64,000 nucleotides of DNA from Candidatus Rhodoferax bjergmarkensis (GTDB lineage: Bacteria; Pseudomonadota; Gammaproteobacteria; Burkholderiales; Burkholderiaceae_C). The stretch covers positions 124,001 through 188,000 of the forward strand of contig JADJFX010000007.1 of NCBI GenBank assembly GCA_016708345.1, read 5' to 3'. The notes beneath the pieces were generated by a model. The model was not told the origin of the DNA. It ran no database searches and was given only the letters and a program-made list of their open reading frames with translations. Shown piece after piece: positions 36,638 to 45,513 of this stretch (positions are counted from its first letter, which is position 1; each line of letters begins with the position of its first letter). Both the position numbers and the translations under genes were made by a program.

Positions 36638-37885
36638 TCAGGTATGTGACGCATAGAAACGAGCCTGCGGGTAAGGATGTGCGTTGCGGATGTTGGGCAT
36701 AAATCGCTTGGCAATTTTCTGGAATCTGCTCCATGGCATTTTGGGTCGCTGGCTTCTGCGCATCAAAGAGTGGCGCCATGCGCGCTCAATCTCGCTGCAC
36801 ATGCTGCGCAATCGATACAGGTTGCCCGGCACCGCGTGGTAGTTCAGGTAACCCTGTACCACTCGGTTGAGCCACCTGCCCACCTCTGCTATGGGTCGAT
36901 GTCTTCTTTTCATCAGTTCCACCCGGATTTGTGCAGTCTTCACTCGCATGCGCTTCTTCACCGTCAGGCGTAGTATTTTGTATTTGCCTTGTCTGGTGGT
37001 GCTGCAGCAATGTGTGAATCCAAGGAAGTCAAAGGTTTCAGGCTTGTCTTGGCCCCGGCGTTTGCGGTTGATGGCCGCAAACCGACCAAACTCAATCAAC
37101 CGCGTCTTCTTCGCATTCAGGGTCAAGCCAAACTTTGCCAAGCGCTCTTGCATGGCTGCAAGGAAGTTTCTGGCCACCTCTTCGCTCTTGAATCCGTACA
37201 CACTGTCATCCGCGTAGCGCACCATGATTGCCTTTCCCCGTGCGTATGAGAATCCAAGGAAGTCTTCTTCATAAATCATGTTCAGGACGGTCACGACCGC
37301 CTGTTGCACGATTTTGTCCTCCAGTGAGGCGATGCCAAGTGCGCGCTGGCGTCCATCGGCTTTGGGGATGAGTAAGCGCCGTGATGGTGTGGCCCGGTAT
37401 CCACCCACGTGGATTTGCCGGTGCAGCGTTTGCACTCGCTCATGCAGTCCTTCCTCGTAGTCTTGCCACGTCACCGCGTCCACACCGGGTGCCGCGTCAC
37501 GGCGCAGGGCGTAGAAGCTCTGTGCCAGTAATGCGGGTGTGATGTGGTGTAGCAGTGCCGTGAATCGCACCTTCTTGTCCCGCTTCGCTGCTATACGTAC
37601 GCCCTCAAGTCCCATCGACGCAGGTTTGTCCCGACGCGGTGTCCGGGCTGCGGGTTTCTCGCTGGCGTTTCCCTTGGCTACGCTCCTTCCCTCCACTGTC
37701 TCCGCCGGGTCATCGCTTTGGCTACCCCCTTTGTTCGACTGTTTCTTCGGTACTACGAACGTATCCGACTTCTCACCGGCGTAGGCGACAGGGTTATGGC
37801 TTTGGGCCTTGCCTGTCCCGCCCGACTCTGGTGCCTCGGGCACCGGTGAGATCTCCCAGCTTCCGTGTAAATCGCTTCCCAACAT
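36638..37885 (-). pseudogene. ltrA: Group II intron reverse transcriptase/maturase with internal in-frame deletion
   Basis: The 415-aa frame has intron-type N-terminal sequence, RT motifs RRDAAPGVDAVTW, RRLLIPKADGRQRALGIASLEDKIVQQAV and EDFLGFSY. Then it jumps directly to ARGKAIMVRYADD. About 110 residues expected between GFSY and the YADD box are absent, including the motif with the first catalytic Asp (the ADIRGFFD-type block) and the PQGxxxSPLLAN loop. The join is in frame. The C-terminal maturase domain and the group II-type tail (RRSQRPKMPWSRFQKI) are present. It should be inactive as polymerase; splicing help in trans is conceivable. Confidence 0.85.
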
Positions 37886-38151
37886 GCTCAGGGTCTTTGA
37901 CCGCGCAGGATCAGGCCGTGGCTCGCGTGTAGCGCCATGGTCTGTGTTGCATTGCCGTACAAGCTAACGTCGTCTGCATCCTGGATTCGCGCAATTTCGC
38001 GGCTCAATGGCTGGCCTGCTGGTCTCCCCTGTCAACGCTTCGATGTACACCTCGCGGTGGACAACGCATGACTCGGGGCCAGAGTGAATTCGCTATTTCT
38101 TCCCTGTATTGAACTTCTCAATCAACTACGATTTACCGGCTTACGCTGGCG

Positions 38152-38195
38152 CACTAGCTGCTCGCGCATATTCAACGTGCGCAAGCGGCTTATTT
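38152..38195 (+). repeat. Dispersed palindrome right of the intron
   Basis: TAGCTGCTCGCGCA, spacer TATTCAA, CGTGCGCAAGCGGC, then TTATTTTTC. A typical member of the family. Confidence 0.75.
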
Positions 38196-38359
38196 TTCAT
38201 GTAAATCGGTTTTAGAGCGGGTTGGCAGCGTCCACCTCAAACCGCCACATTAAATAACATTGGTGCGCGAGACGGCTCCAAAATCAAAACCGTGCTGCAT
38301 TTGGGTTACCCTCAGTGATCAATTCAGTTAATAGATCACTGAACCCACCAAGGAACACC

Positions 38360-38608
38360 ATGAAAAAGCTCAATGTCACAATCCGTTTGGAAATGTCCGT
38401 CCCCGATGACTGGGAACTGGTGGAAACGTCGGAGGGGACGCCCGTGCTGAAGCTGCCCAACGATATGTTTCTGGACCTGGCCATTGAGCCACTGTTCACC
38501 AGCGACCCCGAAGAAACCTGGAGCACCAGCGAAGACGAAGAAACCCTGAACGAAATTCTGGACATGATCGAAAGCGAAGAAGTGGTGTACGAGTTTGTCA
38601 CCCACTGA
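38360..38608 (+). CDS. Small acidic protein of unknown function
   Basis: This 82-aa protein is strongly acidic in its second half (DPEETW, SEDEETLNEIL, ESEEVV). The first half contains VPDDWELVETSEGTPVLKLPNDMFLDLAIEPLF. It has no signal peptide or membrane segment. The ATG at 38360 has a good ribosome site (AAGGAAC) and is preferred over an in-frame codon at 38315. It is alone on the plus strand, converging on the LRR-kinase gene. I do not recognise a family. Confidence 0.7.
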   Translation: MKKLNVTIRLEMSVPDDWELVETSEGTPVLKLPNDMFLDLAIEPLFTSDPEETWSTSEDEETLNEILDMIESEEVVYEFVTH

Positions 38609-38673
38609 CACCAGGGATTCGTTAGCAGCCTGATGCTTGCCATTTTGGGTGGGGAAGCCTCAGCGCCAAATTT

Positions 38674-39990
38674 TTAACGCATCAGTCCAGACAACTGCCG
38701 CGCAGCCTCGCGCATGACGGGGCGCTGCGCTGGCACCTGGCCCATGCAGGCCCGCGCCAGGTCGGCCATGTCCGCCATGGCTGCAACGTGATGCGCTGTG
38801 GGCGGTTCGGCCAGCGCCAACAGCTCCTCCAACAAGCAGCCAAAGGCCCGCACCTCCAGCGCCAGCAGAGCGTGACGCTGCGGATCGTCAGCCTGCGGCA
38901 TCAGGGTTGCAGCGCCAAAGTCGCTCAGCATGGCCTGCGCAGTGGCGGGGTTCCACAAAATGTTGTGGGCATACAGGTCGCCGTGCATCACCCCCCGCTG
39001 GTGCAGGTGAGCCAGCGCATTGGCGATCTGACCGGCCAATTGAAGTACAAGGGGCAGCGCGATGCGCAGGCCCGGCGCGTACACGTCGCGGGTGCAGCTG
39101 TCCAGGCTGGGAGGGCCAGCCAGATTCGTGAAGCTGGGCGCAATCAGCGGCAGCAGCAGGCCGCGGGCATTTTGCGGGTGGCCGGTTAACTCGCCACTGG
39201 GTGTACACAGTGCAGGGTGATGGCCGGCGGCCAGGCAGGCGGCCAGTTCATGCTCGGGCAGGCCGTCGCTGGTGATGGCCCCCTTGAAGAGTTTGAGTGC
39301 CAAAGCGTCGTCGGGGTGGCTGCGGTGGTGTGCGTGGTAGATATGGCCTGAAGCGCCCTCGCCCAGCAGCGCGCCCACCTGCAGCGCCTGCCACGGCACC
39401 TTGGGCAAAGGTGCTGGCTGCGCATGCTGCCAACCCAGTGGGTTGCCGGCCAGCGCCAGCCAGCTCAGACGCGGCAAGGCGCTCAGCCAGTCGGGCAGCG
39501 CCTGCAACTGGTTGGCCGACAGGCGCAGCAACTCCAGCCGGTGTGCTTGCGCCAGGCTGGCGGGCAAGCTTTGCAATTGATTTCCCGCCAACATGAGTTT
39601 TTGCAGCGCCGGTCGCTGGCCCAGCGCATGCGGCAGTTCTGAAATAGCGTTGTCGGTCAGAATCAGCCAGCGCAGCTTGGCTGGCAGGGCCGCGCCCGGC
39701 ACCCGGGCAATGCGGCAGGCCTTGAACCCCACCACCTGCAGGGCAGCGCAGTCGCCCAACACCTCGGGCAGTTCGGTAAACGGGTTGTCGGAGCAAAAAA
39801 TGACCTTGAGCCGGTGCAGACGCGGCAGATCGTGCGGCAGGGACTTGAGCTGGTTGCCCGAAAGGTTGAGCACCTCCAGGCTGTCGGCCAGGTCAAACAC
39901 CTCGGGTGGCACGGCCTGCAGCTTGCAGCTCAGGTCCAGTCGACGCACTCCGGCCAGCGCGCCGCTGCGCAATTGTTCAAGTGTGTGCAA
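38674..39990 (-). CDS. Leucine-rich-repeat protein with protein kinase domain
   Basis: 438 aa. Residues about 15-190 hold seven or so leucine-rich repeats (LEVLNLSGNQLKSLP, LRWLILTDNAISELP, LELLRLSANQLQALP). Residues about 205-435 are a eukaryote-like Ser/Thr kinase: glycine loop LGEGASGHIYHA, Lys in LALKLFKG, catalytic loop VMHGDLYAHNIL and metal loop SDFGAATLM. The usual HRD is HGD, as in RIO/choline-kinase-like and several bacterial kinases, and Asp and Asn are kept, so activity is plausible. No signal peptide or membrane helix. LRRs probably bind a partner or substrate. Such fusions occur in proteobacteria as stand-alone genes; the role is unknown. Confidence 0.88.
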   Translation of the reverse strand: MHTLEQLRSGALAGVRRLDLSCKLQAVPPEVFDLADSLEVLNLSGNQLKSLPHDLPRLHRLKVIFCSDNPFTELPEVLGDCAALQVVGFKACRIARVPGAALPAKLRWLILTDNAISELPHALGQRPALQKLMLAGNQLQSLPASLAQAHRLELLRLSANQLQALPDWLSALPRLSWLALAGNPLGWQHAQPAPLPKVPWQALQVGALLGEGASGHIYHAHHRSHPDDALALKLFKGAITSDGLPEHELAACLAAGHHPALCTPSGELTGHPQNARGLLLPLIAPSFTNLAGPPSLDSCTRDVYAPGLRIALPLVLQLAGQIANALAHLHQRGVMHGDLYAHNILWNPATAQAMLSDFGAATLMPQADDPQRHALLALEVRAFGCLLEELLALAEPPTAHHVAAMADMADLARACMGQVPAQRPVMREAARQLSGLMR

Positions 39991-40039
39991 TTAACAACCT
40001 CGGCTTGGCGCGAAAAAATTCACCTGTATGCTATTCTTT

Positions 40040-40082
40040 TAGTAGCTGCTCGCGCACAGAAGACGTGCGCAAAAGCCTGTTT
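40040..40082 (+). repeat. Dispersed palindrome upstream of LRR-kinase
   Basis: TAGTAGCTGCTC, then GCGCAC-AGAAGAC-GTGCGC, then AAAAGCCTGTTTTTATATGC. It lies between two minus-strand genes, the HD-GYP gene (downstream end at 40116) and the LRR-kinase. Confidence 0.75.
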
Positions 40083-40115
40083 TTATATGCAAAAGAATCC
40101 GGCGTGGTGGCGTAC

Positions 40116-41354
40116 TTACCAGGAAGATTGTGGCAAGCCGGACCACAGTTCATTGAGGTCCGGAAAGCGCCATTTGGCCGGGTCTTCACGCCCGGAAATT
40201 TTCTCCTTGGCATCAACTGTGGCAAGGTTGACCAGCACCGGGGGAATGCGCATGTTTGATTTGGTGGAAAAGAACACCTTGACGATCGGTGTGGTCAAGG
40301 ATTTGGCGGTTTGCTCGACCACCACGCCGATGCGTCCAGAAGTCAGCCGCACTAGCGAGCCCACCGGGTAAATGCCCATGCTCTTGACAAAAGCCTGAAA
40401 AACCTGGGGGTCAAAATGCCCATTGGCCCACTCTGCCATTTTGCGCAAGGACTCCGCCGGGTCCCAACCCGCTTTGTAGGGGCGGTTGGAGGTGATGGCG
40501 TCATACACATCACACACCGCTCCCATCTTGGCAAAAAGGCTGATTGCATCGCCCTTCAAGCGATCGGGGTAGCCCGAACCATCTGTTTTTTCATGGTGAT
40601 GCAGGCACACCTCCAGCGCCAGTGGGTCCACATTGGAGCCCGTGAGCAGCATTTTGTGGCCCTCCACCGGATGGCTTTTGATGATGACAAATTCCGCATC
40701 GGTCAGTTTGCCCGGCTTGTTGAGCACCTCCATCGGCATCACTGCTTTGCCCAGATCATGCAACAAGCCAGCCAAGCCTGCCGAGCGGGTCTGGGCCTCA
40801 TCAAGCCCGATTTGCTTGGCCAAAGCCACCATCATGGCGCACACCGCCACGGAATGCATGTAGGTGTAGTCGTCAGCTGTTTTGAGGCGGGCCAGACTGA
40901 TCAGGGCACCCGGATTGCGCGCCACCGAGTCGTTGATTTCCTCGACCAACTGTTTGGCACCGCCCACGTCGACCGCGTTGCCCATGCGCGCTTCTTCGAA
41001 CATGGAGACCACGGCTTGCTTGGACTGGCGGCAGATTTTGGACGCACGCTCGATTTCGACGGCGGCCGATACCGGTGCAACTTGCCGCTGCCTTTGCGCC
41101 AGCTGCTTTTGCTGTTCTGCGACCAAGGCTTCGTCTTCAACCTCAGAAACAGCGCTTTCACCAGCCGCGACATCCAAGCCCTTGTCGCAGTCGATCCAGA
41201 GCTCTTTGATGTTGCTTTCCAAAATGGCCGTTAAATCTTTCTGACTGGTCAGAACAAAACCAGTGCGCCAAAAGGGATGGTCCAGATAGGAGCCACAAAA
41301 CTCCTTGAGGTGCATCCCCAGAGTCAGTTGATTGACACTAATACGTTTGAGCAT
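40116..41354 (-). CDS. HD-GYP cyclic-di-GMP phosphodiesterase with DUF3391
   Basis: The 412-aa protein begins with a DUF3391 domain (MLKRISVNQLTLGMHLKEF, then FWRTGFVLTS). A linker follows, then an HD-GYP domain: YTYMHSVAVCAMM, LLHDLGKAVMP, HPVEGHKML, HHHEKTDGSGYPDRLKG (GYP motif complete) and DVYDAITSNRPYK. HD-GYP enzymes hydrolyse cyclic-di-GMP with two or three metal ions, and the ligands seem present. ATG 41354 gives the canonical DUF3391 start. It is the last gene of the pilus gene run, 55 bases downstream of mshJ on the same strand. The pilus ATPase MshE of this cluster binds cyclic-di-GMP, so this enzyme may tune it. Confidence 0.9.
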   Translation of the reverse strand: MLKRISVNQLTLGMHLKEFCGSYLDHPFWRTGFVLTSQKDLTAILESNIKELWIDCDKGLDVAAGESAVSEVEDEALVAEQQKQLAQRQRQVAPVSAAVEIERASKICRQSKQAVVSMFEEARMGNAVDVGGAKQLVEEINDSVARNPGALISLARLKTADDYTYMHSVAVCAMMVALAKQIGLDEAQTRSAGLAGLLHDLGKAVMPMEVLNKPGKLTDAEFVIIKSHPVEGHKMLLTGSNVDPLALEVCLHHHEKTDGSGYPDRLKGDAISLFAKMGAVCDVYDAITSNRPYKAGWDPAESLRKMAEWANGHFDPQVFQAFVKSMGIYPVGSLVRLTSGRIGVVVEQTAKSLTTPIVKVFFSTKSNMRIPPVLVNLATVDAKEKISGREDPAKWRFPDLNELWSGLPQSSW

Positions 41355-41408
41355 GAAAAGTCCGGTAGCCTGGCAAAGTAGCAAAAAAGTCGCTACGTCA
41401 CCAAATTA

Positions 41409-42056
41409 TTAGCGTTGAACATCAACCAAAAAAAGATGCAGCGTCAGCACCGAGACCTGCTTTTCACTTTTTAAGCTGAAACCTGCCCAGCGAATGTATG
41501 GCAAAGCGGTTTCCAGCGAACGAACATAGCGCATCAGTTCAGGGTAAGGACCACTGACCGTCAGCTCCAGCCGCTGACGCGTCAACTCAGCCGGTGCCAC
41601 GGTGCCTTCAGGCGCAAACGACTGCGGATTTTTTTCAAACGCAAGCTCTGCCGGCATGGCCGCCATGTTTTCCAGCGTCAAGCTTTCGTGACGACGCAGC
41701 AGCTGAGCCACCGCTTGGGTCAATGCCGAGGCTTCAGCCTTGCTTGGCAGTGCATGTTTGATGGCTTGGTTGACAGCATCGGTACGACTTTGCAACTTGG
41801 CCAATTCATCGTGCGATGGCTGGGCTGTATCGACCGACTTCACACTGGACCTCAGTTCAGTGCGCACCCGTTTGAGTTCAGCCGTTTGCTTGTCAAACCG
41901 CTGCATCAGTTGCATGTGCGCGGTTTGTGCGGGCGAAAGCCACACCACATCAACCACCGCCAGACAGCACACCATAACCGAAACAAACATGAACACACGT
42001 TCGCGCAAACTCAGGGCATTGATGCGTGCAGACTGGGTGAGCCACCAGTTTTTCAT
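41409..42056 (-). CDS. mshJ: MSHA biogenesis protein MshJ (PilO-like)
   Basis: The 215-aa bitopic inner-membrane protein has a short cytosolic N-terminus, one helix at about 21-42 (RVFMFVSVMVCCLAVVDVVWL), a coiled coil, then a PilO/GspM-like periplasmic fold (LELTVSGPYPELMRYVRSLE, then LPYIRWAGFSL). With MshI and the N-like protein it forms the alignment complex of the pilus machine. Its ATG overlaps the stop of the gene upstream by four bases. Confidence 0.8.
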   Translation of the reverse strand: MKNWWLTQSARINALSLRERVFMFVSVMVCCLAVVDVVWLSPAQTAHMQLMQRFDKQTAELKRVRTELRSSVKSVDTAQPSHDELAKLQSRTDAVNQAIKHALPSKAEASALTQAVAQLLRRHESLTLENMAAMPAELAFEKNPQSFAPEGTVAPAELTRQRLELTVSGPYPELMRYVRSLETALPYIRWAGFSLKSEKQVSVLTLHLFLVDVQR

Positions 42057-42763
42057 GGATTACTTCCTTCTGGTTTCACGGCGCGCACACGCGAACTCAC
42101 CCAATGAAAAGACCACATGAGCCGCCCATCTGCCGGTGGTGCCACTGCTACCGATGACCCGAAAGGTATGGCAGCGCCGGCCCCGCTTTCGAAAAAGGCG
42201 GTTTTGACTTGGGGGCTGACTTTCTCCACCTTGAAGGCCGACAATTTTTGCCCTTTGAACAAGGGGCTGGCCACCAGTTTGGCCGCCCAAAGGTTGATGC
42301 TGGCCGGATCAAGCGTTAATCCGCTGAGTTCGAGCTGGTTTTCATCGACCTTGAGCTCGGTAACCCACACAGACTTTGGCATGCTTTGCGCCACAAAATT
42401 CAAGCGAGCCGAGTGCCCCCAACCGGGTGGATAATGCCCCCGCCGCAATTCTTCCAGCAGTTTTTCGCGCCTTTGCAAGGCAGTGCGTCGGGTGGCCAAC
42501 TCTTGGGCCAATGCGGCCTTGGCCGGTTCAGCACCGGCAGTGCCCTGCTGCAGGGCGGCTTGCAATTTTTCAAGGTCACGCGACTGCGCCTCAAGGGTCG
42601 CTTTGAAGCCTGCGCTGGCGGCGTTCAGGCTCCATACCCAGTACGCGGACAAACCACCACCGACCAGCAAAAAAATAGCCAGCGCCTGCACCATGGTGTC
42701 CGCCGAAAAATAACGCTTTTGCGCCAGCAGGATCGGCGTACAGAGGTTGATTTGCTGGGGCAT
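42053..42763 (-). CDS. PilN-like pilus alignment-complex protein (MSHA cluster)
   Basis: A 236-aa single-helix protein: cytosolic QQINLCTPILLAQKRYFSA, a typical PilN/MshI2 N-terminus that docks on the PilM-like partner. It is followed by a membrane helix at about 25-45, a coiled coil at 50-100 and a ferredoxin-like periplasmic part (WVTELKVDENQLELSGLTLD). Gene order mshI, this gene, mshJ mirrors pilM-N-O. It overlaps mshJ by four bases. Confidence 0.75.
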   Translation of the reverse strand: MPQQINLCTPILLAQKRYFSADTMVQALAIFLLVGGGLSAYWVWSLNAASAGFKATLEAQSRDLEKLQAALQQGTAGAEPAKAALAQELATRRTALQRREKLLEELRRGHYPPGWGHSARLNFVAQSMPKSVWVTELKVDENQLELSGLTLDPASINLWAAKLVASPLFKGQKLSAFKVEKVSPQVKTAFFESGAGAAIPFGSSVAVAPPADGRLMWSFHWVSSRVRAVKPEGSNP

Positions 42764-42812
42764 GGCGAAAAAATGCGTCGAAAATTTGTATTATGGTTTC
42801 AGACAACGAAGC

Positions 42813-43901
42813 TCAAAGTTTTTGATTTTCAGTTCGCATCAAAACCCCCAACAGGGGAAAACACAGGCAGTGGTCAGCCGCCTGCCCGCTCTCAAATCCG
42901 GAAAACAGAGCCCCGACATTCATGGGCGTCACCATTTGCCCCAAGTGGTTGTAGAGCCAATTTGCCAACTCCTGGGTTCGGTCGCCAGCATACACGGACA
43001 CGCCATCGAGCGGCATGCTGGACCAAGTGCGGTCCCATACATCGAGTGAGCGCTGTACCTCCACCAAAAACCGCTGGGCACTCTCGCCATCGCCTACCCC
43101 CCCGTTTTGTGAGTTTGCATTGAGGGTACGGGTATCGGTGTAGTCGTTGCCGTAGGTGACCCCAGCAACGCTGTAGTCTGGCACGTACTCTTCAACCTGC
43201 ATATAGTCGTGCGTGGGGCCGTCATTGGCCTGCATGGCCTGGTCCCATTTTTGCACCATGAATTGGGCCGACACGTCCAGCCGACGGGTGTAGAACAGTT
43301 CCTCATTGGCACTGATGGTCAGCACCGCCTGGTGCCCTTGCAGCAATACCAGGGCCGCGCTGGCCCGGTCGACACGCCCCGAAGCCTTGGCCAGTGCGCT
43401 TTGAAGGTTTCGCTGGGCCGTTTCGTGAATGTCAATTACCGATACGGTCCAGTTCATGGCATCGCACAAGTCGAGAACACCACGCACCACAACATTGGTG
43501 GCGGCCACCACAAAGAGACTGCCTGCACCTTTTTGCTGGCCATCACCCACGCGCATCACGTCCAGCGTGACATCATCGACATGGGACTCCAGCATTTCCC
43601 GGATTTGATAACGCGCAGCCGAACGCAACTCTTCGGGTTGCACAGCAGGCGAGTCAATCTGCAACAGCTGGTATTGCTCGGGCCTGAGCATGACGTGGGC
43701 CTCGCGGCCTTTGAGCCCCAGGCCTTGCAAGCGGCGGACAAAATCCTCGATGCTGTCGCTGCCTTGCCGCTCCACCCCCAGCTTGAGAATTTCAAAAGAG
43801 CCCGCGCCCCGCGAGCGTGCCAGCACGTACGACAGGGTTTGCGCTGCCCACGATACGACCAGCACATCACCTGAACCTGAACGCTTCCAAGGCCAACGCA
43901 T
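42813..43901 (-). CDS. mshI: MSHA biogenesis protein MshI (PilM-like)
   Basis: A 362-aa cytosolic actin-like protein: LVVSWAAQTLSYVLAR, QGLGLKGREAHVMLRPEQYQLLQIDSPAV, and two halves of a PilM/MshI fold. Unlike classical PilM it lacks obvious strong phosphate loops, as do other MshI proteins. It docks the PilN-like protein at the inner membrane. The ATG at 43901 is the better start; an ATG two codons earlier is possible. A 240-bp gap separates it from mshP, so it may begin a second transcript. Confidence 0.8.
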   Translation of the reverse strand: MRWPWKRSGSGDVLVVSWAAQTLSYVLARSRGAGSFEILKLGVERQGSDSIEDFVRRLQGLGLKGREAHVMLRPEQYQLLQIDSPAVQPEELRSAARYQIREMLESHVDDVTLDVMRVGDGQQKGAGSLFVVAATNVVVRGVLDLCDAMNWTVSVIDIHETAQRNLQSALAKASGRVDRASAALVLLQGHQAVLTISANEELFYTRRLDVSAQFMVQKWDQAMQANDGPTHDYMQVEEYVPDYSVAGVTYGNDYTDTRTLNANSQNGGVGDGESAQRFLVEVQRSLDVWDRTWSSMPLDGVSVYAGDRTQELANWLYNHLGQMVTPMNVGALFSGFESGQAADHCLCFPLLGVLMRTENQKL

Positions 43902-44144
43902 GATCAAAAATACTTGTTGCCATAGCGCACCGAACCAGCGGCAACGCAGGGTGTAAACAGTTGCTTCATCATATTTGGAGTCACCCCTTGTTCGGTGCCA
44001 ATTTTCAGATTAAATAAAGTTGGCATTGTCACCCAAATGCTGTGGCCAGCACTACTTTTACCAACTGCCGAACGGTCGCAGTAGTTTTCACGTTGAAAGG
44101 CCAATCAAACACCCCTTCGGAGCAAGCATGTTATTTTTTTCACC

Positions 44145-44624
44145 TCAGCGCGCAATCGTGCGGCTCAAATGACTCTCAACGTAAGTCGCTGCCGGACTTG
44201 CGGGTGCTACCAGGCAGGAACCGCCTGCGGGCGCATTGCAGGCCGTTGCCTGCAATTGATAAAACGTATGAGCGCGCGCGCCGTCTGCCACCGGGCCGCT
44301 ACGCACACACACGATGCTCACGACAAAGCCGGCCAACTCACCGCGCAAGGCGATATGTTGGGGCTGAAAGCACAGAGGGGGAACGCCAGCATCTGCCGGG
44401 GCCGAGGGCAGCGGTACCCGTGTTGCAAAAGCACCCCACTCCAACCCGGCACGCGCCGCCTGATGAGCCTTGGCAAGGTTGACCTCCAGGGCCGAGCCCA
44501 TGTGCTGGCGCACGCTGATACTGGCAATGGCCGCCCCCAGCGCGGAAAGTACGACCAGCAAAAACAAGGCCGACACCATGGCAAAACCGCGCAGGGAGGG
44601 TGGCTTAGGGCAGTTTGTCAACAT
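44145..44624 (-). CDS. mshP: MSHA minor component MshP (PilX-like)
   Basis: About 159 aa. A prepilin-like N-terminus without the strict type III cleavage site (PSLRGFAMVSALFLLVVLSALGAAIASISV) resembles PilX/MshP assembly proteins, followed by a small cysteine-containing periplasmic domain. The start at 44624 (MLTNCPKPP) lies inside the 3' end of mshO, giving a short overlap. It is the last pilin-type gene of the operon. Confidence 0.75.
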   Translation of the reverse strand: MLTNCPKPPSLRGFAMVSALFLLVVLSALGAAIASISVRQHMGSALEVNLAKAHQAARAGLEWGAFATRVPLPSAPADAGVPPLCFQPQHIALRGELAGFVVSIVCVRSGPVADGARAHTFYQLQATACNAPAGGSCLVAPASPAATYVESHLSRTIAR

Positions 44625-45513
44625 ACACGCTGTGGTAAAGAGAAACTGTTTCAGCACCACTGCTGGGGGTGGTGGCCGACAGGCTCAAAGCCATGCTGAC
44701 CAAGCCAGCGCGCGCAGCCACCGCACTGGCGGTGTAACTGAAGCGGCAATCGGTCACACCGGTGGCCAAAATCGCGCTGCGGCCACCGCTAGGGGGGCTG
44801 ATCTGGCTGGTGTTAAAGCCGTAATGGGTGAAACGGGTCAGTGTGCCGGCAAGCACATCACAGTGGTAACTGACCGGCGGATCAACCACCCAAAACCGGA
44901 ACGGCGCAGCACGGGCAGCCTCTGGCAAGACAGCCCAGTTGCTGGTATCGATACGGTTGACTGAGGTGGCGGTCGCACCAATGTAAGGCCGCCGGTTTGA
45001 CGCAACCGAATCTGTGGCTGCATACGCGTTGAATTCAGCGCCCACCTTGCCAGGCGTGTGAAACACCAGATGCTGGCCATATCGCAAATCCACCCCCGGG
45101 CCCATCACCTCAAACCCATCGGTGTCAAGCCCGCCAAAGCTCAGGCGCCGGGCACTGTTGGTTGCTGCATCCTGAAAATACCACCCTCCCGCCGTGGCGG
45201 GAATCAGCTCCAGCGACAACCCGTTGGCTGCCACCCGCACGCTGTTGGGCAGCGCATGGCGCACATCCCGGCCCATCCGACTGAGCGCATTGTCAGTGGC
45301 ATCCACCAGCTCACCCCGCGCCACGGTGCTCAAATACCCTTGGACCGGACGCACAATAAAACTGCCCACAATGGCACTGAGCACGCCCAGAATGACGATG
45401 ACGATCACCAGCTCGATCAAACTAAAACCAAGCTGGGCAGCACCTAGCCCCCTTGGCGGCACTGGCAGTTGCCGCAGGTGCTTGGCCCGAAGGTAATGCT
45501 TAAAACGCGGCAT
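44605..45513 (-). CDS. mshO: MSHA pseudopilin MshO
   Basis: About 302 aa, with a class III signal and pilin helix LGFSLIELVIVIVILGVLSAIVGSFI (cleavage before F, Glu at mature position 5). A large periplasmic domain follows (FEVMGPGVDLRYGQHLVFHTPG, then WAVLPEAARAAPFRFWVVDPPVSY). Its size and the GspJ-like layout fit MshO. ATG 45513 overlaps the mshD end, and an alternative ATG is at 45522. It likely forms part of the pilus tip. Confidence 0.82.
   Translation of the reverse strand: MPRFKHYLRAKHLRQLPVPPRGLGAAQLGFSLIELVIVIVILGVLSAIVGSFIVRPVQGYLSTVARGELVDATDNALSRMGRDVRHALPNSVRVAANGLSLELIPATAGGWYFQDAATNSARRLSFGGLDTDGFEVMGPGVDLRYGQHLVFHTPGKVGAEFNAYAATDSVASNRRPYIGATATSVNRIDTSNWAVLPEAARAAPFRFWVVDPPVSYHCDVLAGTLTRFTHYGFNTSQISPPSGGRSAILATGVTDCRFSYTASAVAARAGLVSMALSLSATTPSSGAETVSLYHSVYVDKLP

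Larger units (their letters stand above)
36549..38130 (-). mobile_element. Group II intron, degenerate
   Basis: Right to left: a structured 5' part (about 38130-37886), the maturase/reverse-transcriptase frame (37885-36638), and a domain V-like hairpin (36598-36632). Outer ends are estimated. The 5' part contains typical intron sequence before the ORF (GGTCAAAGACCCTGAGCATG on the minus strand). The ORF has an internal deletion, so mobility is unlikely. Confidence 0.7.
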
